Shown here: in pieces, positions 8,515 to 17,291 of the stretch
Layout: each line of letters begins with the position of its first letter
Position numbering within the stretch: the stretch's first letter is position 1
From: SVQP01 sp045650025
GTDB taxonomy: Bacteria; Bacillota; Clostridia; Oscillospirales; CAG-272
Assembly: GCA_045650025.1 (NCBI GenBank)
Contig: JAZRQR010000130.1
Span: forward strand, 4,934-68,933
Length of the DNA: 64,000 nt
Direction of reading: 5' to 3'
Position numbers and translations under genes: made by a program
The notes under the pieces: model-generated
What the model was told of the DNA's origin: nothing
Seen by the model: only the letters and a program-made list of their open reading frames with translations
Database searches by the model: none

Positions 8515-8644
8515 CGTTATATCTCTGCCGAAATTTGTTTGTAGGGGCGACTGATGAGAAGTTGGGCAAACGAGCGGATTTTTCTTTATTTTAGTGGATA
8601 TATCGCAGATTTTGGGCAGATTGTGAAAAAATTGCCGAAAAGGC

Positions 8645-8673
8645 TTGACAAGCGAAATCGAGAGTGCTATAAT
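8645..8673 (+). promoter_or_regulatory. Consensus promoter of T-box leader 1
   Basis: Perfect TTGACA (8645-8650), 17-bp spacer, perfect TATAAT (8668-8673), immediately before the T-box leader. Confidence 0.9.
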
Positions 8674-8679
8674 GTTTTC

Positions 8680-8975
8680 AAATTTGAATATCACAAACAA
8701 CGACTGTGATGAAGAAGGTCGGAGCAAGATGCTTCCAGAGAGTTGTCGGGCGGTGCGAGACAATGGCAGATGCTTCCGTATGACCTATCACTTCTGAGTC
8801 GGAGGACCGAACGGCACGCATGCGCCCAGTAGACTCCTTCCGTATTGCTGCGTAAAGGCAAAGGACTTGACAGAGTCCGGAAAGTGACGGAGCTTGTTTC
8901 CGTAATTTGAGTGGTACCGCGGGTAATTTTGCTCGTCTCAAAGGGTTTCTTTTGAGGCGGGTGTTTTTGTTTTAT
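8680..8975 (+). ncRNA. T-box leader 1, specifier read as AUC (isoleucine)
   Basis: The leader contains GATGAAGA of the stem I K-turn, CCAGAGAG of the distal bulge, GGCGGTGCGA of the apical loop, and the T-box core TGAGTGGTACCGCGG at 8908-8922. A terminator follows (8931-8967, T-rich to 8973) that competes with the antiterminator. On the 3' side of stem I, ATC at 8787-8789 is followed by ACTTCT and GAG, matching the usual specifier context (codon, purine, about six bases, GAG). That reads as Ile. It controls the synthetase at 9027: uncharged tRNA should allow read-through. T-box identity is firm; the codon is by eye. Confidence 0.9.
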
Positions 8976-9026
8976 TCAGATTTGTAATCATCCACGAGAA
9001 TTTCAGAAATGAAAGGAGACAACAAA

Positions 9027-11300
9027 ATGGATTACAGTTTGAAAGAGGTTGCAGGCAGAATCAAGGACCTGCGAGAGGCAAAGGGATATACCCCTGCTGA
9101 GCTGGCTAAGCTGACCGGCGTTACGGTGGAGGACTACCTGTTGCTGGAGCAGGGCGAGACCGATTTCAGCTTCACCTTTATTTACAAGTGCGCCAAGGCG
9201 TGCGACGTAGAAGTAGTCGACCTTCTGGAAGGCCGAAGCACTACGCTGACCTCCTTTGCGATTACCAGACGCGGCGAGGGCTTGAAGATTCTCAAGCAGC
9301 ACGGCGTGGAATACAATAACTTAGCGCCCAAGTTCAAGGACAAGCTCGCAGAGCCCTTCCTTGTGAAGTTCCCCTATATTCCCGAGGAGCAGAATGCACC
9401 CATGAAGCTCAACTCGCACAACGGTCAGGAATTCGACGTTATCGTGCGCGGCTCTCTCAAGGTGCAGGTCGGCAACCACGTGGACATTCTGCACGAGGGT
9501 GACTCGATCTTCTACAACAGCTTGATCCCCCACGGCATGATCGCGGTCAGCGAGGGCGGCTGTGACTTCCATGCAGTCGTGCTCAATCCCCAGGACGGTC
9601 TGGTCAGCGAGGAGTACCCCGAAGCGCCCGTTGCCACCGCGCCCAAGGCAACCGCGCAGACCGTTGGCACCGAGACCGTGGCAGACAACTTTGTAGAGTC
9701 CTACTACGATGAAAACGGCGTTTTCAACGGCATCAAGTTCAAGAACGCCGATAAGTTCAACTTTGCATTTGACTGCGTAGACGCCATTGCACAAAAGACG
9801 CCCGATAAGCTGGCGATGATGTGGGTGGCAAACGATAAGACCGACCGCCGCTTTACCTTCAGCGATATGAAGAAGTACTCGGCAAAAACCGCCAACTACT
9901 TTGAATCCCTTGGCATCAAGCGCGGCGACAAGGTCATGCTGGTGCTCAAGCGTCATTACCAGTTCTGGTTCTGCATGCTGGCGCTGCACAAGATCGGTGC
10001 TGTCGCCATCCCCGCAACCAACCAGTTAGTTGCGCACGACTTTGAATACCGCTACCAGGCGGCAAACGTCAAGGCAATCGTTTGCACCGCGGATGGAGAG
10101 GTTTCCACCGAGGCAGACAAGGCTGCTGCAGAGTATCCGGGCCTGCTTAAGATCATGGTAGGCGGTCAGAAACCCGGCTGGCATGACTTCAACGTGGAAA
10201 TGGAGCGCTTCAGCACTCACTACTTCCGCACCGAGAACAGCCCCTGCGGCGATGATCCCATGCTCATGTTCTTCACCTCCGGCACGACCGGCTACCCCAA
10301 GATCGCAGCGCACAGCTACAAGTACGCGCTGGGTCACTACCCCACCGCCAAGCATTGGCACAACGTCAAGCCCGGCGGTCTGCACTTCACCATTTCGGAC
10401 ACCGGCTGGGGTAAGGCACTCTGGGGCAAGCTGTACGGTCAGTGGCTGTGCGAGGCAGCAACCTTTACCTATGACTTTGACAGATTCCGCTCCGAGGACA
10501 TTCTGCCTATGTTTGCCAAGTACGGCATCACCACCTTCTGCGCACCTCCCACCATGTACCGTTTCTTTATCAAGGAGGATCTTTCCAAGTACGATCTCTC
10601 CTCGATCCAATACGCCACCACGGCAGGCGAAGCACTCAACCCCGAGGTATTCAGCCAGTTCAAGAAGGCAACCGGCCTGACCATTATGGAAGGCTTTGGT
10701 CAGACCGAGACCACGCTCTCGATCGCCAACTTTGTGGGCACTACGCCCAAGATCGGCTCGATGGGTCGTCCCAGCCCCCTGTACGATATCGTACTGCTGG
10801 ATCCCGACGGCAATCCCTGTCCTACGGGTGACACGGGCGAGATCTGCATCCGCGTCAAGGACGACGTTCCCTGCGGCTTGTTCATCGGCTATTATCAGGA
10901 CGAGGAAAAGACCCGCGACGTATGGCACGACGGCTATTACCACACAGGCGACCAGGCAACCATGGACGAGGACGGCTACCTCTGGTTTGTCGGACGTATT
11001 GACGACGTTATCAAGTCGTCCGGTTACCGCATCGGCCCGTTCGAGATCGAAAGCGTGATCATGGAGCTGCCCTACGTGCTGGAATGCGGCGTTAACGCGG
11101 CTCCCGATGAGATCCGCGGTCAGGTGGTCAAGGCAAGCATTGTGCTGACCAAGGGCACCGAGCCCACGGAGGCGCTTAAGAAGGAGATCCAGGAATACGT
11201 CAAGTCGCGTACGGCTCCCTATAAGTACCCGCGTATCGTGGTCTTCCGCGATGAGCTGCCCAAAACCATCAGCGGTAAAATTATACGAAACAAGCTTTGA
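9027..11300 (+). CDS. HTH-cupin-acyl-CoA synthetase fusion 1, under Ile T-box
   Basis: 757 aa. Three parts: XRE-type helix-turn-helix (about 5-65, GRIKDLREAKGYTPAELAKL), cupin (about 110-185, with HEGDSIFYNSLIPHGM), and an AMP-forming acyl-CoA synthetase (about 225-757). The ligase has FFTSGTTGYPK, YHTGDQATMDEDGYLWFVGR, SSGYRIGPFEIES and the C-terminal SGKIIRNKL with catalytic Lys at about 751. It resembles ACSM/acetyl-CoA synthetase-like enzymes that activate short carboxylic acids. The start at 9027 follows AAAGGAGA; an ATG at 9009 contains that site and is rejected. Given the Ile T-box and the downstream oxidoreductase, I infer 2-methylbutyrate activation. The HTH and cupin might sense ligand or regulate the operon. 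Confidence 0.9.
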   Translation: MDYSLKEVAGRIKDLREAKGYTPAELAKLTGVTVEDYLLLEQGETDFSFTFIYKCAKACDVEVVDLLEGRSTTLTSFAITRRGEGLKILKQHGVEYNNLAPKFKDKLAEPFLVKFPYIPEEQNAPMKLNSHNGQEFDVIVRGSLKVQVGNHVDILHEGDSIFYNSLIPHGMIAVSEGGCDFHAVVLNPQDGLVSEEYPEAPVATAPKATAQTVGTETVADNFVESYYDENGVFNGIKFKNADKFNFAFDCVDAIAQKTPDKLAMMWVANDKTDRRFTFSDMKKYSAKTANYFESLGIKRGDKVMLVLKRHYQFWFCMLALHKIGAVAIPATNQLVAHDFEYRYQAANVKAIVCTADGEVSTEADKAAAEYPGLLKIMVGGQKPGWHDFNVEMERFSTHYFRTENSPCGDDPMLMFFTSGTTGYPKIAAHSYKYALGHYPTAKHWHNVKPGGLHFTISDTGWGKALWGKLYGQWLCEAATFTYDFDRFRSEDILPMFAKYGITTFCAPPTMYRFFIKEDLSKYDLSSIQYATTAGEALNPEVFSQFKKATGLTIMEGFGQTETTLSIANFVGTTPKIGSMGRPSPLYDIVLLDPDGNPCPTGDTGEICIRVKDDVPCGLFIGYYQDEEKTRDVWHDGYYHTGDQATMDEDGYLWFVGRIDDVIKSSGYRIGPFEIESVIMELPYVLECGVNAAPDEIRGQVVKASIVLTKGTEPTEALKKEIQEYVKSRTAPYKYPRIVVFRDELPKTISGKIIRNKL

Positions 11301-11351
11301 TTTTTCGTGTGATTTTTTGCAGGTTTCACAAACAAAACTTGCAGAAATTTC

Positions 11352-11380
11352 TTGACACGAAAAGCACATTATGATATAAT
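11352..11380 (+). promoter_or_regulatory. Consensus promoter of T-box leader 2
   Basis: Perfect TTGACA (11352-11357), 17-bp spacer, perfect TATAAT (11375-11380), 52 bp after the stop of the first synthetase. Confidence 0.9.
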
Positions 11381-11386
11381 AATAAG

Positions 11387-11695
11387 TAATTTCTTGAAAA
11401 AGGCAATGACGAAAAATTCACGGGATTTGCGCATTTTACAGAGAGTCGGCGGCAGGTGTGTGCCGTCAGTACGCGCCCTTGATCTGATTTCCGAGCCGAG
11501 GGAAGAACGCATATGTCCGCCGACAAACGACATGGTTATTAGACCCCTCCGTACCCGCCGCGTTAAGGCATGGATGTTCCCCGCTTTCGTGGGATAACGC
11601 ATCCGCAAAGTGGCGCTCTGCGCAATTTGAGTGGTACCGCGGACATGATATTCTTGCCCGTCTCAAGTCAGCTTGAGACGGGCATGCTTTTTTTC
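11387..11695 (+). ncRNA. T-box leader 2, specifier read as CUG (leucine)
   Basis: AATGACGA (K-turn), ACAGAGAG (distal bulge), GGCAGGTGTG (apical loop) and the core TGAGTGGTACCGCGG (11628-11642) are all present. The terminator is a perfect 12-bp stem, GCCCGTCTCAAG at 11656-11667 with its partner at 11672-11683, then seven T. Aligned on the GAG after the specifier, leader 2 reads CTG (11484-11486) then ATTTCC-GAG, in the slot where leader 1 has ATC then ACTTCT-GAG. CTG is a Leu codon. An alternative frame would give ATC at 11482-11484, but the next base is then T and not the usual purine. Confidence 0.9.
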
Positions 11696-11731
11696 GCCGT
11701 ACCCAACCAAACATAAGGAGATTTCAATCAA

Positions 11732-14014
11732 ATGAGTAATCTGACAGGACTTGAACAGAAAATAGTCGAAATGGCGGCGCGTATCCGCGAGCTGCGTGAG
11801 ATCGAGGGTCTGAGCGTTGCCTATATGGCAAACGCCGCAGGCGTCAGCCAGGAGGAATACTTGGATTGCGAGGCGGGTAAGCACGACCTCAACTTCGCAT
11901 TTATTTACCGCTGCGCACAGGCGTTGCGCGTGGACGTGACCGAGATTATCGAAGGCTCTGCGCCCAAGCTGCAGACCTATACCCTGACCCGCCGCGGTGC
12001 AGGTCAGAAGATCGAGCAGGCGCACGGCATGAACTATTACAACATGGCGTACACCTTCAAGAGCCGTATAGCAGAGCCCCTGTTCGTGCGCGCGACCTAC
12101 AGCGCCGAAGCTGAGAACGCGCCCATTGCCGTGACCAGCCACCAGGGCCAGGAATGCGATATCGTCATTGATGGTCGCCTGAAGGTCCAGATCGGCGATC
12201 ACGTGGAGATCCTGAGCGCGGGCGATACCATTTACTACGACTCGTCCATCCCCCACGGTATGGTTGCCGTTGGCGGTAAGGACTGTACCTTCTACGCCAT
12301 CGTGCTTGACCCCGATGCAGCCGAGCAGATCAAGGCGGTTGAGGTCGGTGCGGCGCCCAAGCTGACCGTGCGCGACGATCAGAAGCGCGTATGGCAGAAT
12401 TTCGTGGACGTGACCGAAAACGAGCAAGGCATTCTGCAATCCCTCTCCTTCAAGAATACCGAGCACTTTAACTTTGCATACGATATCATCGACACGCTGG
12501 GCCGCGAGAAGCCCGATAAGCTGGCGATGCTGCACATTGCACAGGACATGACCGAGAGACGCTTCTCGTTCGGCGACATCAAGCGCGCCTCCTCCCAGTG
12601 TGCCAACTACTTCAAGTCGCTGGGCATCAAGAGAGGCGACCGCGTCATGCTGATCTGTAAGCGTCACTACCAGTTCTGGTTCTCCATGCTGGCGCTGCAC
12701 AAGATTGGTGCTGTGGCAATCCCCGCCTCCAACCAGCTGCAGGAGCACGACCTTTCCTACCGCTTTGGTGCGGCAGGCATCAGCGCCATCATCTGCACCG
12801 CAGACGGTGACGTGGCTCGTCAGGTAGAGCTTGCCGAGCAGGGCTGCCCCACGCTAACTGCCAAGATCCTGATCGGCGGCGAACGCGAGGGCTGGCGCAA
12901 CTTTGACGCCGAATATTCCCTGTTCAGCGGCAAGTGGGAGCGCGACGAAAACTCCCCCGGCGGCGACGACCTGATGCTCATGTTCTTTACCTCGGGCACG
13001 ACGGGGTATCCCAAGATCGCAGCGCACAGCTACAAGTACGCGCTGGGTCACTTCCATACCGCAAAATACTGGCATTGCGTAGACCCCGAGGGTCTGCACC
13101 TGACCATTTCCGACACCGGCTGGGCAAAGGCAATGTGGGGTAAGATGTACGGTCAGTGGCTGTGCGAGGCGGCAACCTTTGTATACGACTTTGACCCCTT
13201 TGACGCATCCGTCATTCTTCCCATGTTTGCAAAGCACCACATCACCACCTTCTGTGCTCCCCCCACCATGTACCGCATGATGATCAAGCAGGATCTGACC
13301 AAGTACGATCTTTCCTCGGTCAAGCATGCAGCCATTGCGGGCGAGGCACTCAACCCCGAGGTCTACCACCGCTTCAAGCAGCTTACGGGTCTGGAGCTCA
13401 TGGAAGGCTTTGGTCAGTCCGAGACCACGCTGGTGATCGGTAACCTGGTCGGCATGACGCCCAAGATCGGCTCTATGGGCAAGCCCGTTCCCTTGTATGA
13501 CGTCAGCATCGTGGATCCCGACGGCAATCCCGTTGGAGTGGGCGAGAGCGGCGAGATCGTCATTCGCACCGATATTGAGCATCCCAACGGTCTGTTCCAG
13601 GGCTACTACAACGCTCCCGAGAAGACCGCAGAGGTATGGCACGACGGCTACTACCACACCGGTGACGTGGCATGGCGCGACGAGGACGGCTACTACTGGT
13701 ACGTCGGCCGCGTGGATGACGTTATCAAGTCCTCCGGTTACCGTATTGGCCCGTTTGAGATCGAGAGCGTCATCATGGAGCTGCCTTACGTACTGGAATG
13801 CGGCGTCAGCGCAGCACCCGATGAAATTCGCGGCCAGGTCGTTAAGGCAAGCATCGTGCTCACGGGCGGCAAGCAGCCCTGTGAGGAGCTTAAGAAAGAA
13901 ATTCAGGCGTACGTCAAGTCGCGTACCGCCCCCTATAAATACCCCAGAATCGTGGTCTTCTGCGAAAGCCTGCCCAAAACTACCAGCGGCAAGATCATTC
14001 GTAACAAGCTGTAA
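11732..14014 (+). CDS. HTH-cupin-acyl-CoA synthetase fusion 2, under Leu T-box
   Basis: 760 aa, a full-length paralogue of fusion 1 with the same order: XRE HTH (about 12-70), cupin (about 115-190, SAGDTIYYDSSIPHGM) and AMP-forming ligase (FFTSGTTGYPK, YHTGDVAWRDEDGYYWYVGR, SSGYRIGPFEIES, SGKIIRNKL with Lys at about 754). AAGGAG lies 11 nt before ATG. Differences cluster in the acyl pocket region (MYRMM against MYRFF; AAIAGEA against TTAGEA), consistent with another acid. With the Leu T-box I infer isovalerate. Its stop overlaps the next start (TAATG), heading a nine-gene operon. Confidence 0.9.
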   Translation: MSNLTGLEQKIVEMAARIRELREIEGLSVAYMANAAGVSQEEYLDCEAGKHDLNFAFIYRCAQALRVDVTEIIEGSAPKLQTYTLTRRGAGQKIEQAHGMNYYNMAYTFKSRIAEPLFVRATYSAEAENAPIAVTSHQGQECDIVIDGRLKVQIGDHVEILSAGDTIYYDSSIPHGMVAVGGKDCTFYAIVLDPDAAEQIKAVEVGAAPKLTVRDDQKRVWQNFVDVTENEQGILQSLSFKNTEHFNFAYDIIDTLGREKPDKLAMLHIAQDMTERRFSFGDIKRASSQCANYFKSLGIKRGDRVMLICKRHYQFWFSMLALHKIGAVAIPASNQLQEHDLSYRFGAAGISAIICTADGDVARQVELAEQGCPTLTAKILIGGEREGWRNFDAEYSLFSGKWERDENSPGGDDLMLMFFTSGTTGYPKIAAHSYKYALGHFHTAKYWHCVDPEGLHLTISDTGWAKAMWGKMYGQWLCEAATFVYDFDPFDASVILPMFAKHHITTFCAPPTMYRMMIKQDLTKYDLSSVKHAAIAGEALNPEVYHRFKQLTGLELMEGFGQSETTLVIGNLVGMTPKIGSMGKPVPLYDVSIVDPDGNPVGVGESGEIVIRTDIEHPNGLFQGYYNAPEKTAEVWHDGYYHTGDVAWRDEDGYYWYVGRVDDVIKSSGYRIGPFEIESVIMELPYVLECGVSAAPDEIRGQVVKASIVLTGGKQPCEELKKEIQAYVKSRTAPYKYPRIVVFCESLPKTTSGKIIRNKL

Positions 14015-14676
14015 TGAAGCAAAAACGCATTACCTTGTTCGTGGGACATTACGGCAGCGGAAAAACCAATCTGGCAGTCAATTACGCCATGCACTTGCAC
14101 AGGCAGGGTGAGCGCGTGGTGCTGGCAGATATGGACATCGTTAACCCCTACTTCCGCTCCAAGGACAGCGAAGACGAGCTGCAAGCGCTCGGCATTCAAA
14201 CGCTCTCCTCCCCTTACGCCAACACCAATCTGGACGCACCCGCCATGCCCGCTTCGTTTTACGGCATCTTTGAGCACAAGGATCGCCTGGCGGTGCTTGA
14301 CGTGGGCGGCGATGACCGCGGCGCGGTGGCGCTGGGCAGATACGTGCCCATGATACGCGAGGAGAACGACTTTGAAATGATCTTTGTTGCCAACGCCTAT
14401 CGCGCGCTGACCCCCGACCCCGAGGACGCCCTTGAGGTGCTGCGCGAGATCGAGCATGCCTGCAAGCTGCCCGTGACCGCCATTGCCAACAACTCCCACT
14501 TGGGCGAATTTACCGATGCGGACACCGTGCTCTCCTCCCAAGGCTACGTGCAAAAGCTTTGCGAGCTGACCGGGCTGCCGCTGGTGATGACCGCCTTTGA
14601 AGAGCGTCTGGCGTCCGAGCTGGCGCATCGCGTGCAAAACCCCTTCCCCATTACCCTACAGAAGAAATATTATTGA
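14014..14676 (+). CDS. MinD/ParA-like P-loop NTPase in the oxidoreductase operon
   Basis: 220 aa. Walker A GHYGSGKTN lies at about 11-19; VLADMDIVNPYF follows as in CobQ/MinD-type ATPases, and LAVLDVGGDDRGA looks like the Walker B/switch region. The start overlaps the synthetase stop. Function unknown. Its position between a synthetase and the ferredoxin-like subunit suggests assembly, Fe-S insertion or regulation of the oxidoreductase complex, which is inference. Confidence 0.85.
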   Translation: MKQKRITLFVGHYGSGKTNLAVNYAMHLHRQGERVVLADMDIVNPYFRSKDSEDELQALGIQTLSSPYANTNLDAPAMPASFYGIFEHKDRLAVLDVGGDDRGAVALGRYVPMIREENDFEMIFVANAYRALTPDPEDALEVLREIEHACKLPVTAIANNSHLGEFTDADTVLSSQGYVQKLCELTGLPLVMTAFEERLASELAHRVQNPFPITLQKKYY

Positions 14677-14700
14677 TTTTACATACGGAGGACCCCTACT

Positions 14701-14907
14701 ATGGCAAAACTCACTATTGACGTCGAGAGATGCAAGGGCTGCGGACTTTGCGTGGCAAACTGTCCCAAAAAGCTTTTGCACATCGCCAAAGACAAAATCA
14801 ACTCCAAGGGCCATTGCCCTGCCCAAATCACCGATGAATCCGCCTGCGTGGGCTGCGCAAGCTGCGCTCTGATCTGCCCGGACTGCGTGATCACGGTAGA
14901 AAGATAA
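14701..14907 (+). CDS. vorD: 2-oxoacid:ferredoxin oxidoreductase delta (ferredoxin-like) subunit
   Basis: 68 aa with two 4Fe-4S motifs: CKGCGLCVANCP and CVGCASCALICP. It passes electrons between the catalytic subunits and ferredoxin. CGGAGG precedes the ATG, and the alpha-subunit gene follows 13 nt downstream. A free ferredoxin is possible, but the order delta-alpha-beta-gamma is that of VOR/KOR operons. Confidence 0.9.
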   Translation: MAKLTIDVERCKGCGLCVANCPKKLLHIAKDKINSKGHCPAQITDESACVGCASCALICPDCVITVER

Positions 14908-14920
14908 GGAGGAGCGAAAC

Positions 14921-15979
14921 ATGTCTGATAAGGTACTTATGAAAGGCAATGAAGCCATTGCCGAGGCTGCTATTATGGCAGGCTGCCGTCACTATTTCGG
15001 CTACCCCATCACCCCCCAGACCGAAATTGCGGCATACATGGCAAAAAAGATGCCCAAGATCCGCGGCTGCTTCCTGCAGGCTGAAAGCGAGATCGCTGCT
15101 ATCAACATGGTCTACGGCGTTGCCGCTACGGGCAAGAGAGTTATGACCTCTTCGTCCTCCCCCGGAATCTCGCTGAAAAGCGAGGGCATTTCCTACTTGG
15201 CAGGCGCTGACCTGCCTGCGCTGATCGTCAACGTCCAGCGCGGCGGCCCCGGCCTTGGCGGTATCCAGCCCTCTCAGTCCGATTATTTCCAGGCAACCCG
15301 CTCCTGCGGTCACGGCGACTTCCACCTGATCGTGCTGGCTCCCAGCTCGGTACAGGAAATGGCAGAGCTGACCGTTAAGGGCTTTGACCTTGCCGACAAA
15401 TACCGCATGACCTCCATGATCCTTGCCGACGGTACTATGGGTCAGATGATGGAGCCCGTCTCGCTTGCCGACATCAAGCCCACCACGGTGGAAAAGCCCT
15501 GGGCGGTCACCGGTACCAAGCTGGAGAGAAAGCACAATATCGTCAACTCGCTCTCCTTGATTCCCGAGGAGCTCGAGCAGCAGAACTTTGACCGCTTCGA
15601 CCGCTACCGCCTGGTAGAAGAGAACGAGGTCATGTACGAGGAATTTATGATGGAGGATGCAGAGATCTGCATCGCGGCATTCGGTATTGCCGCTCGCGTT
15701 TCCAAGAACGCAGTCATCGCTGCCCGCGAGATGGGCATCAAGGTGGGTATGATCCGTCCCATCACGCTCTGGCCCTTCCCCAAGCAGGCGTTCCGTAAGG
15801 CCGCCGATCAGGTTAAGGCATTTATTTCGGTCGAGCTGTCCATGGGACAGATGATCGACGACATTCGTCTTGCCGAGGAATGCATTCGTCCCGTATATCT
15901 GTGCAACAGAGCGGGCGGTATGATCCCCTCTCCCGAACAGGTACTGGCAAGCATTCAAAGCATTGCAGGAGGTAACTGA
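14921..15979 (+). CDS. vorB: 2-oxoacid:ferredoxin oxidoreductase alpha subunit (VOR type)
   Basis: 352 aa, typical of the alpha subunit of branched-chain 2-oxoacid (VOR) or 2-oxoglutarate (KOR) ferredoxin oxidoreductases. Visible: MKGNEAIAEAAIMAGC, YFGYPITPQTEIAAYM, QAESEIAAINMVYG, and SSSPGISLKSEGISYLAGA, then a C-terminal transketolase-like domain. The complex interconverts acyl-CoA, CO2 and reduced ferredoxin with 2-oxoacid and CoA. AAGGAGG precedes it. Substrate cannot be fixed by sequence reading; the aminotransferase and T-boxes point to branched-chain 2-oxoacids. Confidence 0.93.
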   Translation: MSDKVLMKGNEAIAEAAIMAGCRHYFGYPITPQTEIAAYMAKKMPKIRGCFLQAESEIAAINMVYGVAATGKRVMTSSSSPGISLKSEGISYLAGADLPALIVNVQRGGPGLGGIQPSQSDYFQATRSCGHGDFHLIVLAPSSVQEMAELTVKGFDLADKYRMTSMILADGTMGQMMEPVSLADIKPTTVEKPWAVTGTKLERKHNIVNSLSLIPEELEQQNFDRFDRYRLVEENEVMYEEFMMEDAEICIAAFGIAARVSKNAVIAAREMGIKVGMIRPITLWPFPKQAFRKAADQVKAFISVELSMGQMIDDIRLAEECIRPVYLCNRAGGMIPSPEQVLASIQSIAGGN

Positions 15980-15981
15980 TC

Positions 15982-16743
15982 ATGGTAGTTTTCAAAAGAC
16001 CGCACGCACTTGCGGATATGACCATGCATTACTGCCCCGGCTGCACGCACGGTATTGTGCACAGACTGGTGGCTGAGGTCATGGACGAGCTTGGCATTGA
16101 GGGTAAAACGGTAGGCGTTGCGCCCGTCGGCTGCTCGGTTATGGCATATAACTATTTCAATTGCGATATGGTGGAGGCTGCACACGGACGCGCTCCCGCC
16201 GTTGCAACCGGACTTAAGAGAGCCAACCCCGAAAACGTGGTATTCACCTATCAGGGTGACGGCGACCTTGCTTCCATCGGTATGGCAGAGACGGTACACG
16301 CCGCTGCACGTAACGAGAATATTACCGTTATTTTCATCAACAACGCCATCTACGGCATGACCGGCGGTCAGATGGCTCCCACCTCGCTGCCCGGTCAGGT
16401 CACCCAGACCTCTCCCTACGGCAGAGATACCGATCATTGCGGCTTCCCCGTTAAGGTTTCCGAGATGCTCTCGCAGCTGGAAGGCCCGCAGTACATCGAG
16501 CGCGTTGCCGTCACCAGCGTTGCAGGCATCCGCAAGGCGAAGAAGGCGATCCTCAAGGCGTTCCAGAATCAGGTGGATGGCAAGGGCTTTTCGCTGGTTG
16601 AGGTCATCTCCACCTGCCCGACCAACTGGGGCATGACGCCCGAAAAGGCAATGCAGTGGGCTAACGAGAACATGCTGCCCTACTATCCTCTGGGCGTATA
16701 CCGTGACCGCGATGCACAGAAGAAGGAGGACGCACAGGCATGA
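15982..16743 (+). CDS. vorA: 2-oxoacid:ferredoxin oxidoreductase beta (TPP-binding) subunit
   Basis: 253 aa. TPP-binding subunit: HYCPGCTHG at the N-terminus, VGCSVMAYNYF, then the GDGDLASIGMAE motif with downstream NNAIYGMTGGQMAPTS for the diphosphate and Mg. CxxC-type cysteines could help ligate a cluster. It starts 2 nt after the alpha-subunit stop, with AGGAGG inside that gene. Stop and the gamma start overlap (ATGA). Confidence 0.93.
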   Translation: MVVFKRPHALADMTMHYCPGCTHGIVHRLVAEVMDELGIEGKTVGVAPVGCSVMAYNYFNCDMVEAAHGRAPAVATGLKRANPENVVFTYQGDGDLASIGMAETVHAAARNENITVIFINNAIYGMTGGQMAPTSLPGQVTQTSPYGRDTDHCGFPVKVSEMLSQLEGPQYIERVAVTSVAGIRKAKKAILKAFQNQVDGKGFSLVEVISTCPTNWGMTPEKAMQWANENMLPYYPLGVYRDRDAQKKEDAQA

Positions 16744-17279
16744 AAACCTTACAGATGTTGATTGCAGGCTTTGGTGGCCAGGGCGTTCTGTTCCTTGGCA
16801 AGATCGTGGCGTATCAGGGTCTGATTGCCGATAAACAGGTCAGCTGGCTGCCCTCCTACGGCCCCGAAATGCGCGGCGGTACGGCAAACTGCTCCATTAT
16901 CGTAAGCGACACCCCCGTCGGCTCGCCCATCGTGGCTACCCCCGACTGTCTGGTTGCCATGAACCTGCCCTCGCTTGACAAGTACGAGGCAGCCGTCGTG
17001 CCCGGCGGTAAGATCTTTGTGGACAGCACGCTGATCACCCGTAAGATCGAGCGCGAGGACGTAGACGCATACTACATTCCCGCAACCCAGATTGCCAACG
17101 AGATGGGCATTCCCACGCTGGCAAACATGATCATTCTCGGCAAGGTGCTTGCCGAATACCCCGAGCTTGGCATGGAGTACCTGGAAGCCGCTATGGGCAA
17201 GGTCGTCAGCGCCAAGAGAGCCAACCTGATCGAGCAGAATCTGAACGCCATCAAGCTGGGCTACGAATACAAGGCTTAA
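16740..17279 (+). CDS. vorC: 2-oxoacid:ferredoxin oxidoreductase gamma subunit
   Basis: 179 aa. Gamma-family marks: MLIAGFGGQGVLFLGKIVA, SWLPSYGPEMRGGTANCSI and IVATPDCLVAMN. It completes the heterotetrameric oxidoreductase. It overlaps the beta gene by 4 nt; the aminotransferase begins 12 nt later, after AAGGAG. Confidence 0.93.
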   Translation: MKTLQMLIAGFGGQGVLFLGKIVAYQGLIADKQVSWLPSYGPEMRGGTANCSIIVSDTPVGSPIVATPDCLVAMNLPSLDKYEAAVVPGGKIFVDSTLITRKIEREDVDAYYIPATQIANEMGIPTLANMIILGKVLAEYPELGMEYLEAAMGKVVSAKRANLIEQNLNAIKLGYEYKA

Positions 17280-17291
17280 GGAGATATTGCC

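Noticed and set aside
9009..9026. Upstream ATG at 9009 as the start of fusion 1
   Set aside because: The AAAGGAGA ribosome site lies inside that extension and serves the ATG at 9027.
11482..11484. Reading the T-box 2 specifier as ATC (Ile)
   Set aside because: It would be followed by T where a purine is expected, and spacing to the conserved GAG is two bases too long; CTG fits both.
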